From the NCBI GenBank assembly GCA_949316235.1, contig OX438743.1:34193242-34257241 (forward strand): a stretch of 64,000 bases of DNA. Reading direction: 5' to 3'. This stretch comes from Oegoconia quadripuncta. Taxonomy: Eukaryota; Arthropoda; Insecta; Lepidoptera; Autostichidae. Shown in pieces: positions 34,542 through 44,499 of the stretch. The stretch's first letter is position 1, and each line of letters begins with the position of its first letter. Position numbers and translations under genes: made by a program. Below the pieces are notes generated by a model. That model worked only from the letters and a program-made list of their open reading frames with translations, was not told where the DNA came from and did not search any database.

Positions 34542-34775
34542 TGTCCAATAACTGGTGACGCCACTCTTGATTACGGACAACTTTCCCCAAGGAACCATAA
34601 TCGAATTCGGACAAAAATTTTTTTATTACCCATAGAAGGTAAAACCATTCTGAAAGTACCTTTAGTATGGAAGTTCAACAATTTTCGTCTAAATTCGACT
34701 ATAGTTGCTAATGGAAAGTTATTTGTAATCAGGAGTGGAATCATCAATAAACAAGAATTACACGAATTAAATGTC
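34524..34775. mobile_element. Inverted-repeat element (TGGTGACGCCACTC family), copy 1
   Basis: The left arm is ACTGGTGACGCCACTCTTGA then TTACGGACAACTTTCCCC (34551-34588). The right arm is GGAAAGTTATTTGTAATC then AGGAGTGGAATCATCA (34713-34747). An outer pair (GAATTTGTGTAA / TTACACGAATTAA) extends the symmetry by about 25 bp. Inner sequence about 125 bp, no open frame. Related copy at 48265-48610. Confidence 0.6.
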
Positions 34776-34841
34776 ATGTATAAACAATGCGTGTTGGTAA
34801 AAAAAGGTTGTCTAAAGAGACAAGACAGAGAGAAAGAGTTG

Positions 34842-34988
34842 TTGTGTTCCGGTTGTCAGAGATAAGATAGCCAGTCCCCCAAATGTATTGGGGTTTCCGG
34901 GTCAGTACGCTTCCACCTTCGACCTCATCTTCACTTAACATCAGGTGTGATTGAGGTCAAGTACCAACCCGTTGTGCATAAAAAAAGA
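34842..34988 (+). repeat. SINE-B 3' half
   Basis: TTGTGTTCCGGTTGTCAGAG, ATAAGATAGCCAGTCCCCCA, GGGTTTCCGGGTCAGTACGC, TCACTTAACATCAGGTGTGA and CAACCCGTTGTGCATAAAAA. Close to the consensus, so relatively young. Confidence 0.8.
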
Positions 34989-35570
34989 GACGTATAAAGA
35001 TACGTGAATATGAAAAATTTGTATGTAATAAATAAATAAATAAAAATAAAAATAGTTTATTTCAGGATTAGACCCATATTTTGGTTAGTAACTTAAAAAT
35101 AAATTGTTTCGTGAATAAACTTTTAATATGATACAGGGTAGATAGAAGTTGCACTATTATGTCAAATGTTATACACAGGTTTTACTGTTTGTGGTTCAAA
35201 GTATGTCGATCGTTATCACACTACTATGAATCCTACATTCAGCCAGGGATCGGTAGGTATTTGTTACGAGGTAACAATAGTGAGTACGTTGAATTATAAG
35301 GAAAGCTTTGACAACTAGGTAGCTGGGTGGGCTTTAAATCCTGAGTTCCAGACAGCATGGTGATGTAATTTTAGAACAGTTGAAAATCAGCGCTGGTATA
35401 ACGTATGTCACAATAACACAAAGCTGAACTTGGATTTTATCACAACTTCTGCAGCTGAAGTTTTAAGTACCTAGGTACCTACGTACCTACCTATTGTAAA
35501 CGTATTCTAGGGAACAGTGTATTTTAAAAGGAGAAAGCCGCGGAGTCGTACCAATGGCGTCATTATAAAA
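34989..35570. other. No gene recognised
   Basis: AT-rich DNA; AAATAAATA runs at 35028-35050. Confidence 0.35.
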
Positions 35571-35848
35571 TAATAAAAAAATAAATATATGTCCTTAGAC
35601 ATACACACCGCGCCATCTAGTTCTACAGTAAGCAACTATAGGCTTGTGTTGTGGATATCAGATGGTTGACATACTACATAAATACATTTTTTTTTTGTAA
35701 ATAAATACTTATTATTAATGAAAACATCCATAACTCGGGTACACATGTCCGTATTCATCACATAAACATATGCCCCTAGCGGAATTCGAACCCGCAACCT
35801 TTTGGTATAGTGGTCAGAGTTCTTAACCACTACACCAAACAGGTCGGT
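35571..35848 (-). repeat. SINE-A, near full length
   Basis: Plus strand, tail to head: TATGTCCTTAGACATACACA, CGCGCCATCTAGTTCTACAG, GATATCAGATGGTTGACATA, CATAACTCGGGTACACATGT, GCGGAATTCGAACCCGCAAC, GGTATAGTGGTCAGAGTTC and AACCACTACACCAAACAGGT. On the minus strand the head has a good B box (GGTTCGAATTCC) and an A-box region (GGTGTAGTGGTTAAG). This supports a tRNA-derived, Pol III-type SINE. Confidence 0.85.
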
Positions 35849-36013
35849 TATGATGAAATATATGTCTTAAAATTGATTTTATTTAATAAGTTAATTTAGT
35901 ATATTAAATTTTCTTAAGTCTTTCTCCAATCCGGGATGGTTCATCATTAAAAACAAGATATTTTATCACTTCCGGAAGGCTATGTAATGATTGATTGAAA
36001 CATTTAAGGATAA

Positions 36014-36018
36014 GTGAT
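36014..36018. repeat. 5-bp target duplication, left
   Basis: GTGAT directly before the 5' LTR; the same GTGAT follows the 3' LTR at 39951-39955. Five bases fit BEL/Pao integration. Confidence 0.9.
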
Positions 36019-36194
36019 TGTTGGAGACTGGCAGCTTGGACAGCCGTGGTCTGTCTATTTTGACAAGTTTTGCTATTGTTTGTTCGCTGTTGTTTTTCAT
36101 GTTTGTGCTGCCGAGAATAAATTATTGAATATATTAAATATCCAGCTTCATATTGTTGTGTAGCACCCATCCTGACTCCAGCGGATAACTAACA
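36019..36194 (+). repeat. 5' LTR of BEL/Pao element
   Basis: 176 bp, TG...CA ends, with a GAATAAATTATTG block (possible poly(A) signal AATAAA) two-thirds along. No difference from the 3' LTR was found on reading both. Confidence 0.93.
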
Positions 36195-36195
36195 T

Positions 36196-36213
36196 TGGTC
36201 CTTCGAGCCGGAT
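36196..36213 (+). promoter_or_regulatory. Primer-binding site for tRNA-Tyr
   Basis: TGGTCCTTCGAGCCGGAT, one base after the LTR, is complementary to the 3' end of eukaryotic tRNA-Tyr including CCA (…CCGGCTCGAAGGACCA, from memory of the conserved tRNA). The coding sequence follows immediately: the last two bases of the site are the A and T of the ORF's ATG. Confidence 0.85.
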
Positions 36214-39200
36214 GGTATTGATTGGCGCTGAGGATTGGCACCTCACCGTGGCCCGCGATATCAGGTCCGGCACTCGCGCTCAGCCGGTCGCGACCCTGAC
36301 CCTTCTTGGGTGGGTGGTGCACGGGGCGGCTCATGGTAAGACGAAACTAGTCCATTTTGTCAACCATACAGCTACCTTAGAAGAGCCTACTCTTGAGAAT
36401 TTAGATTTTTTAGTTAGGAAACAGTTCGATTTAGACGTTCTTGGAGTCACTAAGTTCCCACCAGCGTTTGGCCCTCAACACAAGCGGGCTATCAAAATTC
36501 TTGATGATACCGCTCGCCGTCTTCCGGACGGGAGATTCGAGGTTGGTCTTCCCTGGAAGGACAACATTCCTAATGTACCCGATAGCTATCAACAAGCGTT
36601 GAAACGCCTCTTATCTCTCGAACGTAAGATGTCCAGGGACCCGGACTTCGCTAAGGCCTATCGTCAGAACGTCAATGCAACGTTCGAGAAGGGTTACGCG
36701 GAAGAATGTCAAGTCCAGCACGACCAGTTAGTTGCAGGGGGTGCTACTAAATTCTGGTATCTTCCCCACTTTGCTGTTATACACCCAAAAAAGAAAAAGG
36801 TCCGCATGGTTCATGATGCCGCGGCTAAGACCAATGGTATTAGTTTGAATTCGCTTTTGTTAACTGGACCTGACCTTCTTCAGTCGTTGTTAGGTATTCT
36901 CTTGCGGTGGCGAGAGGGACGCGTGGCATTGATGGCTGATATTAAGGAAATGTTTCCCCAAATTAAAATTAGAGAGTCTGATAGGGATATGCAGCGTTTT
37001 CTTTGGCGCGACGGAGATCGTACGGCATCCATTAAGGAGTTTCGCATGAGCTCTATGATTTTCGGCGCAGCCTCGAGCCCCTGCACCGCTATTCACCTCT
37101 TAAACAGAAATGCAAAAGAATATGCCCATCTCTTTCCGAAAGCTTCGCGGGAGGTAGGGAAAAATACTTACGTGGACGACTATGTCGGCAGCGTATCGAG
37201 TATAGAGAAAGCGGCAGTTCTCGTGAAAGATTTGGTTCAGCTTCATAAGCTTGCGCAGTTTGAGATGCGCGGATGGATTTCTAATTATCCTGAAGCGCTA
37301 AAATTGATTTCTCCAGATCTAATCGCAACGCCACCATCGTCGGAGGTCCCAGTTATGGCGGCTCCTGCCAATGTTCGTACTCTCGGTCTTTATTGGTGTC
37401 CTACGGAAGATACTTTAGGGTTTCGCCCTGAGTTCCCTGAGGAGTTTCCCACCGTGCTTACAAAGCGAATTGCTCTGTCTCATGTAATGCGATTGTTTGA
37501 CCCCTTAGGAATTCTTTCACCGCTTACGGTCCACGGAAGGATACTCCTTCAGGAAGCTTGGCGCTCCAAAGTTAGTTGGGATGAGTCCTTTCCGGTAGAG
37601 CAGTACGAACGTTGGCGAGCATGGTACAAGCATTTACCAAACATACGTTCTATGAAATCGCCTCGTTGGTATTTGCTTCCTGGTTTCAATCCAGTAGACC
37701 GCGAGCTACATGTTTTTGCTGATGCCAGTGAGTCCGCATACGCATGCGTTGCCTACTGGCGTTTTGTCGACGCATGCGGACGCGTACACATCTCTCTGAT
37801 TGCCGGTAAGGCTCGTGTAACACCTAATAAGCCAGTATCTATTCCACGGCTTGAACTTCAAGCCGCATTAGTAGCCGTCCGTCTGGCAGGAACTATTTGT
37901 TCGGAACATGATATGAAGCCCAGCCGGCGGTATTTCTGGACAGACTCTATGAATGTTCTCGGTTGGTTACGAACGGAAGGTCGTTCTCTGAAGACGTTCG
38001 TGGCGAACCGAGTCGGTGAAATATCGGAGGTAACGGATGTAGCAGAGTGGCATTGGGTTCCAACTGGCCTCAATGCCGCCGATGATGCTACTAGAATTGG
38101 CGAAGGAGTTCCCTCTAGGTGGCTTCTGGGTCCATCGTTTTTAAGCTTAACTCCCGACACCTGGCCCTCGGAAATTTCATCAGACTTAAGCGATGAATGC
38201 TTACAGGAATTTAAGCATCGCGATAGCATTCTCGCGACTACGGTTGACCCGCCGCGACTGTTATCAGTACCAATTGCGGCGGATCCATCACGTTTTTCTA
38301 GCTGGTTGAGGATGTTGCGCGCGACCGCTCGCGCGCGACAATACATCAACCGGCTGAAAAGTTTGTTAGAACGTCATTCACATGTCATTTCATCTCCTCA
38401 TTGTAATTCATTAGTGGCAGAAGATTTGATGAGAGCGGAATTAGATATCCTGCGCCAGAGTCAAATAGAATCTTTCCCGGAGGAATTAGAGGCGCTCCGT
38501 AATCAGAAGCCTGTCGAGAGGCGCAGCCGTTTGTGGAAGCTGTCACCGTATTTGGATGCCGAAGGTTTGATTCGTTTGCGCGGCCGTATAGAGACAGCAG
38601 ACGTCCCCGTCGACGTCAGGCGACCTATCGTTTTGGACGGACGTCACCGAACCGTGCGTCTTCTTTTAACTCATTACCATTGCAAGGCCGCCCACGCGCA
38701 ACCAAATCTGGTCATGAATGAAATCCGCCAGAGGTACTGGATTCTTCACCTGAGGACCACAATCCGTGCACTCGTCCTTCGCTGCGCTCGGTGTGTGCTC
38801 GACAAATCGAAGATTCTCAGTCCACCGATAGGAGATTTGCCTCCGGAGAGATTGGCACACCATCGACGGCCTTTCACGTACGTTGGGTTGGATTACCTGG
38901 GCCCCATGAACATTAGTGTTGGCCGGAAGCGCGAGAAAAGGTATATTGCGCTTTTTACTTGCATGACTGCTAGAGCCGTTCATTTAGAGATAGCAGCAAG
39001 TTTGACCACTGACAGTGCCCTGATGGTCCTAAAGCGCTTTATTGCCAGAAGAGGAACCCCTGCAAAGATTTTTTCCGACAATGGAACCGCGTTCGTAGGG
39101 GCGAATAACATGCTGAAAGCCTTGGCGGAAGCTGGCGCCGACAGCGGAATCATCTGGTCTTTCCAGCCGCCAGCTGCACCCCATATGTCCGGAGTCTGGG

Positions 39201-39748
39201 AGAGGCTTGTGCGTTCGGTGAAGACAGCCCTGAGAGTAATGCTACGGGAACGTGCTCCAAAAGAGGAGATACTCTCGACCGCCTTACTAGAAGCAGAAGC
39301 GCTCATTAACAGCCGCCCACTAACAGATATTCCTACGGAACCCGGTTCTGCCGAAGCCCTCACCCCATTTCATTTTCTGTTAGGCTCATCTTCGCCATAT
39401 TATCCAGTGCCCATTAATTTAGATGATGGCGATCTCCTGGGTAGAAGCGACTGGCGTAAATCTCAGCGTCTCGCTGATATGTTTTGGAGTCGCTGGGTAA
39501 AGGAATATTTGCCCTCGCTCTTACCTAGGGGCTCCTCTAATAGAGATATAAAACAGTCCGTGGCCGTTGGAGACTTAGTCTTGATCGTGGATCCTTCACT
39601 ACCTAGAGGAACCTGGCCCCGTGGTCTGGTCTCTAAGGTTTTCCCGGGCCGGGATGGGGTGATTAGGGTAGCGGAGATATCCACAACTGGAGGCAGTCTT
39701 CGACGGCCTTTAACCAAGCTGATCAAGTTGGCAGTCTCCTCTCAGTAG
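36212..39748 (+). CDS. pol: BEL/Pao Pol polyprotein (RT-RNase H-integrase), protease truncated
   Basis: 1178 residues with no internal stop. Residues 1-40 match the end of a BEL/Pao retropepsin-like protease (VLIGAEDWHL, then TLLGWVVHG); the catalytic part is absent. The reverse transcriptase follows, with VALMADIKEMFPQI near residue 240 (first catalytic Asp) and YVDD at 320-323. RNase H has HVFADASESA near 500, PRLELQAAL near 546, YFWTDSMN near 575 and NAADDATR near 622, so the acidic residues are present. The integrase has a zinc-binding H-H-C-C region (HYHCKAAH near 820, CARC near 858) and the D-D-E core (GLDYLGP near 892, SDNGTAF near 955, GVWERL near 995). The C-terminus is the DUF5641-like domain typical of Pao/BEL Pol, with GDLVLIVD and TWPRGLV. 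The ATG at 36212 overlaps the primer-binding site. It looks created or exposed by the deletion, so natural translation of this frame is uncertain. Confidence 0.92.
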   Translation: MVLIGAEDWHLTVARDIRSGTRAQPVATLTLLGWVVHGAAHGKTKLVHFVNHTATLEEPTLENLDFLVRKQFDLDVLGVTKFPPAFGPQHKRAIKILDDTARRLPDGRFEVGLPWKDNIPNVPDSYQQALKRLLSLERKMSRDPDFAKAYRQNVNATFEKGYAEECQVQHDQLVAGGATKFWYLPHFAVIHPKKKKVRMVHDAAAKTNGISLNSLLLTGPDLLQSLLGILLRWREGRVALMADIKEMFPQIKIRESDRDMQRFLWRDGDRTASIKEFRMSSMIFGAASSPCTAIHLLNRNAKEYAHLFPKASREVGKNTYVDDYVGSVSSIEKAAVLVKDLVQLHKLAQFEMRGWISNYPEALKLISPDLIATPPSSEVPVMAAPANVRTLGLYWCPTEDTLGFRPEFPEEFPTVLTKRIALSHVMRLFDPLGILSPLTVHGRILLQEAWRSKVSWDESFPVEQYERWRAWYKHLPNIRSMKSPRWYLLPGFNPVDRELHVFADASESAYACVAYWRFVDACGRVHISLIAGKARVTPNKPVSIPRLELQAALVAVRLAGTICSEHDMKPSRRYFWTDSMNVLGWLRTEGRSLKTFVANRVGEISEVTDVAEWHWVPTGLNAADDATRIGEGVPSRWLLGPSFLSLTPDTWPSEISSDLSDECLQEFKHRDSILATTVDPPRLLSVPIAADPSRFSSWLRMLRATARARQYINRLKSLLERHSHVISSPHCNSLVAEDLMRAELDILRQSQIESFPEELEALRNQKPVERRSRLWKLSPYLDAEGLIRLRGRIETADVPVDVRRPIVLDGRHRTVRLLLTHYHCKAAHAQPNLVMNEIRQRYWILHLRTTIRALVLRCARCVLDKSKILSPPIGDLPPERLAHHRRPFTYVGLDYLGPMNISVGRKREKRYIALFTCMTARAVHLEIAASLTTDSALMVLKRFIARRGTPAKIFSDNGTAFVGANNMLKALAEAGADSGIIWSFQPPAAPHMSGVWERLVRSVKTALRVMLRERAPKEEILSTALLEAEALINSRPLTDIPTEPGSAEALTPFHFLLGSSSPYYPVPINLDDGDLLGRSDWRKSQRLADMFWSRWVKEYLPSLLPRGSSNRDIKQSVAVGDLVLIVDPSLPRGTWPRGLVSKVFPGRDGVIRVAEISTTGGSLRRPLTKLIKLAVSSQ

Positions 39749-39757
39749 TGTGGCTTT

Positions 39758-39774
39758 GCCACAGGAGAGGGTGG
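39758..39774 (+). promoter_or_regulatory. Polypurine tract
   Basis: GCCACAGGAGAGGGTGG lies directly before the 3' LTR; the purine-rich AGGAGAGGG run is the expected plus-strand primer. Confidence 0.75.
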
Positions 39775-39950
39775 TGTTGGAGACTGGCAGCTTGGACAGC
39801 CGTGGTCTGTCTATTTTGACAAGTTTTGCTATTGTTTGTTCGCTGTTGTTTTTCATGTTTGTGCTGCCGAGAATAAATTATTGAATATATTAAATATCCA
39901 GCTTCATATTGTTGTGTAGCACCCATCCTGACTCCAGCGGATAACTAACA
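39775..39950 (+). repeat. 3' LTR of BEL/Pao element
   Basis: Same 176 bp as the 5' LTR, TG...CA, ending TAACTAACA. Followed by GTGAT. Confidence 0.93.
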
Positions 39951-39955
39951 GTGAT
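39951..39955. repeat. 5-bp target duplication, right
   Basis: GTGAT, identical to 36014-36018. Confidence 0.9.
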
Positions 39956-40560
39956 TGTTTGTATAATATTTTTAAATTATTTGAACCCTTACTCGCCTTT
40001 TACATCACCTACGACAATGATAGCCAGCAGCAGCAGCGTCATCATTACGAAGCTCTAAAAATATCTTCTATCACCAAATGTCCTGCCCTGCATGACTAGG
40101 GGAAATCAACACGGGGAGAGGCATTTTCCCAGCAGTTGCCTGCAGACAGTTGATGCAATGTGAAACACTTTGTACCAATTTAATAAATATATATATTTCC
40201 TTAAAGTATAGCTTATTTATTATAGTTTACACTAACTTTAGTTTTGACACCATTATTTTTAGTTTGGTACGAAGCGTCATACTTTAGACGGCATTCTCCT
40301 TTATTACTCTAAAGCAGTTGTACATCAGAATGTTTGTGATACTCAAGATATATTTATTCATAAATATTATGAGACGTGGCTCATTTTGTGGCAGATTTTG
40401 AGTGAGGTATTTCATTTGTTGTTAGTTTTACACATACATACATCAGTGCCTAAGAAAAATTTGCATCGTTTTACATGGCACGCTGCTGCCCATTATTGGT
40501 GAATGCTGCTATGCTCACGATCCATATTATTATTCTTATTTTAAATGTTTAGCTATGTAT
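39956..40560. other. No gene recognised
   Basis: AT-rich DNA. A GCAGCAGCAGCG run lies at about 40027. Confidence 0.35.
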
Positions 40561-40567
40561 GAGTAAT

Positions 40568-40957
40568 CTAGTTAAAGATATAACGTATACCTAACAATAA
40601 AGAACGAAAGCAAAAGATATACACTTTAATATTGAAAGGAATTCTCACGAATAAAGTTGATACGATTCCGACGATATCTTTCACATAAACGAGAAGAATG
40701 AAACTTCCACAAAAGAAGCTAATCTCATTTTTTGGGTAAGCATAGTGTAGGGAGGAAGGGGACATGCTGGCCTCAGGGGACGCAGTCTGCAGTACGTCTC
40801 TAAGTCTATTAAGACGACTTGCTGCGTTCCCGAGGGAGGTCGGACCGCCTGAGGGCATGCCGATAGAAAAATATTTCGTACTGGGAAATATCACCTGTTT
40901 GGATAAATTGAGAAATCTTTGTGAATACTGAGCCACTCCCTTTTGTTCAACAACCAA
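40568..40957 (-). other. Open frame with a host-like Ser/Pro-rich segment
   Basis: 130 codons are open on the minus strand. The GC-rich part (about 40745-40900) encodes GMPSGGPTSLGNAASRLNRL followed by a Ser/Pro-rich stretch (SPEASMSPSSLHYA), which looks like real protein. The C-terminal third is hydrophobic and AT-driven. An acceptor-like GATATTTCCCAG lies at the start of the GC-rich part, but I see no good donor. On the other strand GGGTAAGC at 40733 resembles a splice donor. Could be an exon of an unidentified gene; no family recognised. Confidence 0.2.
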
Positions 40958-41209
40958 TAATATACAAAGATATCTGCACTGAAAACAATTATCTTCATTT
41001 ACAAAGAAGCCCGTAATGAAACAAGGCGAACTAGTGAAACAACAGGCACCAAGTAAATGAGGCCGCCGTTTTTACAATGCAATCGTCCCTCGCTCGCTTA
41101 GCAACAAGCCTGCTCAGAAACAAAGAACTGAAATGAGTACAGCTCATCTTGATTTATCGTGCAATATCTATAAAATGATACTGCGGATTGTAAACTACAC
41201 TACAGTTTT

Positions 41210-41430
41210 ATAGGTACGAGGACTTATCCAACAGATGTAGGGACATTCGTTGCCTCGAGGGACACAGGGGAGGATATAACAATGTTACCGAAGTTCAAGC
41301 AAGGCCGAGGGCCATTGCCGGGGCAAATTGTGACGGCAGGGTCACCGCTCCACTATTTACCCGACCAAATTACTTCGACCGAGGCAAATACTGCGTGCGT
41401 TATTTAATAAGTAAAGTAAATAAATCCACT
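41210..41430. other. GC-rich unassigned block
   Basis: About 190 bp with clearly higher GC than the surroundings (AAGCAAGGCCGAGGGCCATT). On the plus strand two frames are open across it, one for about 95 codons from an AG (CTACAGTTTTATAG). Neither peptide is recognised. It could be an exon, a conserved non-coding block or an unlisted repeat. Confidence 0.2.
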
Positions 41431-41939
41431 ACCTGGACTACTATCATTTTGGTCTCCGAGCAAATATGCACAGTGTTCTCAGTTTTAGTCGCATAATATA
41501 GAAGTATAACATATGTCACTCATCAACATCATAACGGTAGAATATGCATCATTAACTAGCAAAGTTATAGCGTCGCAGAGGTTGAGAATGTTAATCCAAT
41601 TTATTATAGAAATGTGTATAGTAAATTCTGTACAGGGCTGGTGCTAAATTGATTTAGACTGGCCGCAATAATAATTAGAATCGCATGATGTATGGTTCAC
41701 GCAAGGGACGCGTCGATGTTGTGTTGTTTGTAATATATATATAACATAGTTGCAATTATTCATTGTTAATTTTACAAGCTTTTATTTAACTTGCTTCATA
41801 TGTAATGTCCATTCAAAGCAAGTCAAATAAGAACCATATCCTGTTGACCAGAATTTTAAATTCTCGTTCAGTTGAAGAAATGATAATCTGATTGATTGAT
41901 AATCGAAATGATAGACATAAACTGACATTGGAGGCAGGA

Positions 41940-42255
41940 TCGTCTCGTCACGAGGGGAATCCCTTAACGGTTAATAGCACAGATACGAAATTTTACATAC
42001 ACGGTTAGACCAGAATAATATGTGATAAATATGATGTAGTATGTTTGTTTTTTTTTGAAGTTTGGGGTCATTTGATTTGTTTTGACAAGTAGTCTGATTA
42101 TGGACCTGTAGGGTCTGATGATGGCGCCGGAAGGTGGGCACAGAAACTCAGCAACGGCATGTAGTAAAACTTTCGAAAATGAGCTAATATTAGTATTTTG
42201 AATATTAGAATAACATGTAATAATCAAGATGGAGTATTAAAAGCTTGTACTTAAA
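41940..42255. repeat. Dispersed repeat family R3
   Basis: CTGATGATGGCGCCGGAAGG, TGGGCACAGAAACTCAGC, AGAATAACATGTAATAATC and AAGATGGAGTATTAAAAGC correspond to blocks of the copy at 31440-31790. Confidence 0.4.
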
Positions 42256-43915
42256 ATCTATTTTTAATATAGAACTTAATATATCTCTAATCATCATTAA
42301 TATATCAGAAAAAGTTATTTATTTTCTTCAGAAATGGTTGTATCTAACCAATAAAGGTGCATATTTTGATTTACTGTCCTATTGTTTTATGTACTGCAGC
42401 TGCAGATAAACATAACCCCCATTCCCATATCACTCTAAGTATACCAGGATTTATGTTTCTCTTCAAATAATACTAATAATAGTTTAAACTTTAAACGTGT
42501 TATAAATGCAATGGGTTTCTATTTTTTTCCATATACAACATATAATTAGAGATATTTTGAAAAACTTTGAGAAATTTTCCAATTTTCAATTAACAAAATA
42601 TATGGATGGAATATTCTGTTGAGCCGTTGAGTGCTACAATATGACACAGACAGATATAGGCTTCAAAGTCTAACACTCCTCTTTGTGTATCGGGGGTTAA
42701 AAAATCTTTTGCTTTATGTTCCAATTACGTATCGGGTGATCAATCAATACTTGGAACTGGAACTAACGATCCCCTCGATTTGGTTCAGGTCATCTCGAAA
42801 AAGGACGTTAGTCATTAATCATTCAAAACACCCTTTCGCAAATATCTACTCCTCTGCAAAATTAATTTCAATTCGTTCAAAAAGTTTTATGTAAATGGAT
42901 TAATCGAAATATTTTGAAGACAATTCATACGCAAACGTATATTTTGTCCTAAAACTTTCATTCATAAAAGGTTCTTCCATCGATCTTGTAGCGTGATAAA
43001 CTCTGAACTATATACATTTATATTTGAACCGTACAAAATTGGCAAAACAGGCCTGAGTGCATCATCAGATCTTAACAATTTATGTGACCACACTGATGAT
43101 AAACCTTATCAACCAAAAAAACAATCTTCAAATTCGGTTAACAATTGACGAAAACATGAATGAACGTACATACATAAAAAGAATATATACAGACGACCAT
43201 AGTATCATCTGTTTTTGGGAGTCCGTTAAAAATGGGCCAAACGTCTCAGCTTTTTCTTTTTAAACTGCACTTAACGGCACACTTAGCGGAATACAAAAAA
43301 AAATCTAAATATCAAATGAAACAATGTTATGTTCCTGAAAGCCTGACGCAAAAAGTGTTATAAATTTCATGCCTGTCTGTGGTAATTATATCCTGAAAAG
43401 CTGAACAGATTTTCTTTTTCAAACCGGGGTTATTATGTATGTTTGATGGAAATCGATTTAGTAGTTTCGAAGATATTTAAGTTTTAAGACAGTTGCCTTT
43501 GTATATTAGTTTGATATTATTATGCTCGGGTTTTTCTTTTTTTACAGCTTTTTTTAAATTGCATTTTTCCGGAACCCACCAATATTATCAACATTGCTTG
43601 CAACATTCAGCTTTCTAATAAAGTTTTGAAAGAATTTCAGTGTTACATAATTTAAAAATCCTTTATATATAAAGTTTGCTTCTACATCGCTTTACTAACT
43701 ATCTTTACCTCCCAAATACTAACTTTTTCTTACCACTCATTATTTACTGATATTATATACTGTTTCTATAACACGTAGGTTTGTTTATAAAATAGGGTGT
43801 ATTATTATTAAGGTGATCATTTTATTATTGAGAGAAAAAGATGTATACACATATGTATCCTCTCATCGCATCTTGCTGATTACTCCTATTAATTGTAATT
43901 GTTATTTGTATGTAT
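42256..43915. other. No gene recognised (1.7 kb)
   Basis: AT-rich DNA. Open frames at 42631-42894 and 43057-43263 (plus) have no recognisable domains. Confidence 0.35.
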
Positions 43916-43919
43916 ATTT

Positions 43920-44045
43920 GTTGACCAGTGTCCATGCGTCATTTGGAGACTCCACTGAAAACCAGCGTTGTAGTGAACGGCTACAACCCATGCTGAGTTG
44001 GAGACCTTTTTGACTCCACCTTGCGACACCGACAATTAGATGGCA
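43920..44045 (+). repeat. Probable repeat fragment, class unknown
   Basis: GGAGACTCCACTGAAAACCA, GCGTTGTAGTGAACGGCTAC and TTTTTGACTCCACC form a short GC-richer island. I recall similar sequence as interspersed in lepidopteran DNA, but there is no second copy here to confirm it. Confidence 0.25.
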
Positions 44046-44495
44046 AACGCAATGTTATTTTTTGTATGTGTCTCGACTGTGTAATATTTGTACCTGATTG
44101 TTTGTGTCATGAGATGGGTTTAAATATTTTTTTCTTTCTTCCTTCTTCTTTCTTTCTAACTTAAAGTTTAATTGAATTGGTAGATAAAATAATAGAATAC
44201 TATCTATAATTTCTCGTTTTCCTGATTTTCCTAGACAAAGAAACCAAAGTTCACGTATCGTTCCCAGTCGATACATTCGACGAGGCACGAACAATGCTCT
44301 TTTGTCCAATCGCAGCGGTCCACTGACTCAGTGGTATTGTAGTCAATACACTCTTCAACCCCCGATCATGTTTCCATTTATAAGGTAAAACAATGATTTA
44401 GTTTTATGTTCTCATAATATTATTTGTAGAACATCTATTTTCTTCAAGCGGCTATTCCGGGTTGCCGATGTTAATGGAATTATAGTGTTTTGGTG
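44046..44495. other. No gene recognised
   Basis: AT-rich with a CTTTCTTCCTTCTTCTTTC pyrimidine run at 44130-44157, which makes the Lys/Glu-rich minus-strand open frame there an artefact of low complexity. Confidence 0.4.
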
Positions 44496-44499
44496 TTTT

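Larger units (their letters stand above)
36019..39950 (+). mobile_element. BEL/Pao LTR retrotransposon lacking gag and most of protease
   Basis: 3932 bp bounded by two 176-bp LTRs (TGTTGGAGACTGG...GGATAACTAACA) that I find identical by eye, with GTGAT target duplications outside. The internal part is PBS, one 1178-codon frame (end of protease, RT, RNase H, integrase, C-terminal domain), polypurine tract. Autonomous members of the group are much longer and encode gag and a full protease before this point, so this copy has lost about the first third of its internal region. Identical LTRs and an unbroken frame indicate recent insertion. Whether the deletion came before or after insertion is the key question, because such a form would need gag and protease in trans. 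Confidence 0.93.

Noticed and set aside
37858..38349. 163-codon minus-strand frame opposite the BEL/Pao pol gene
   Set aside because: Antisense shadow of the RNase H-integrase coding region. Other antisense frames at 34137-34481, 36880-37096, 38666-39726 and 57863-58192 were dropped for the same reason.
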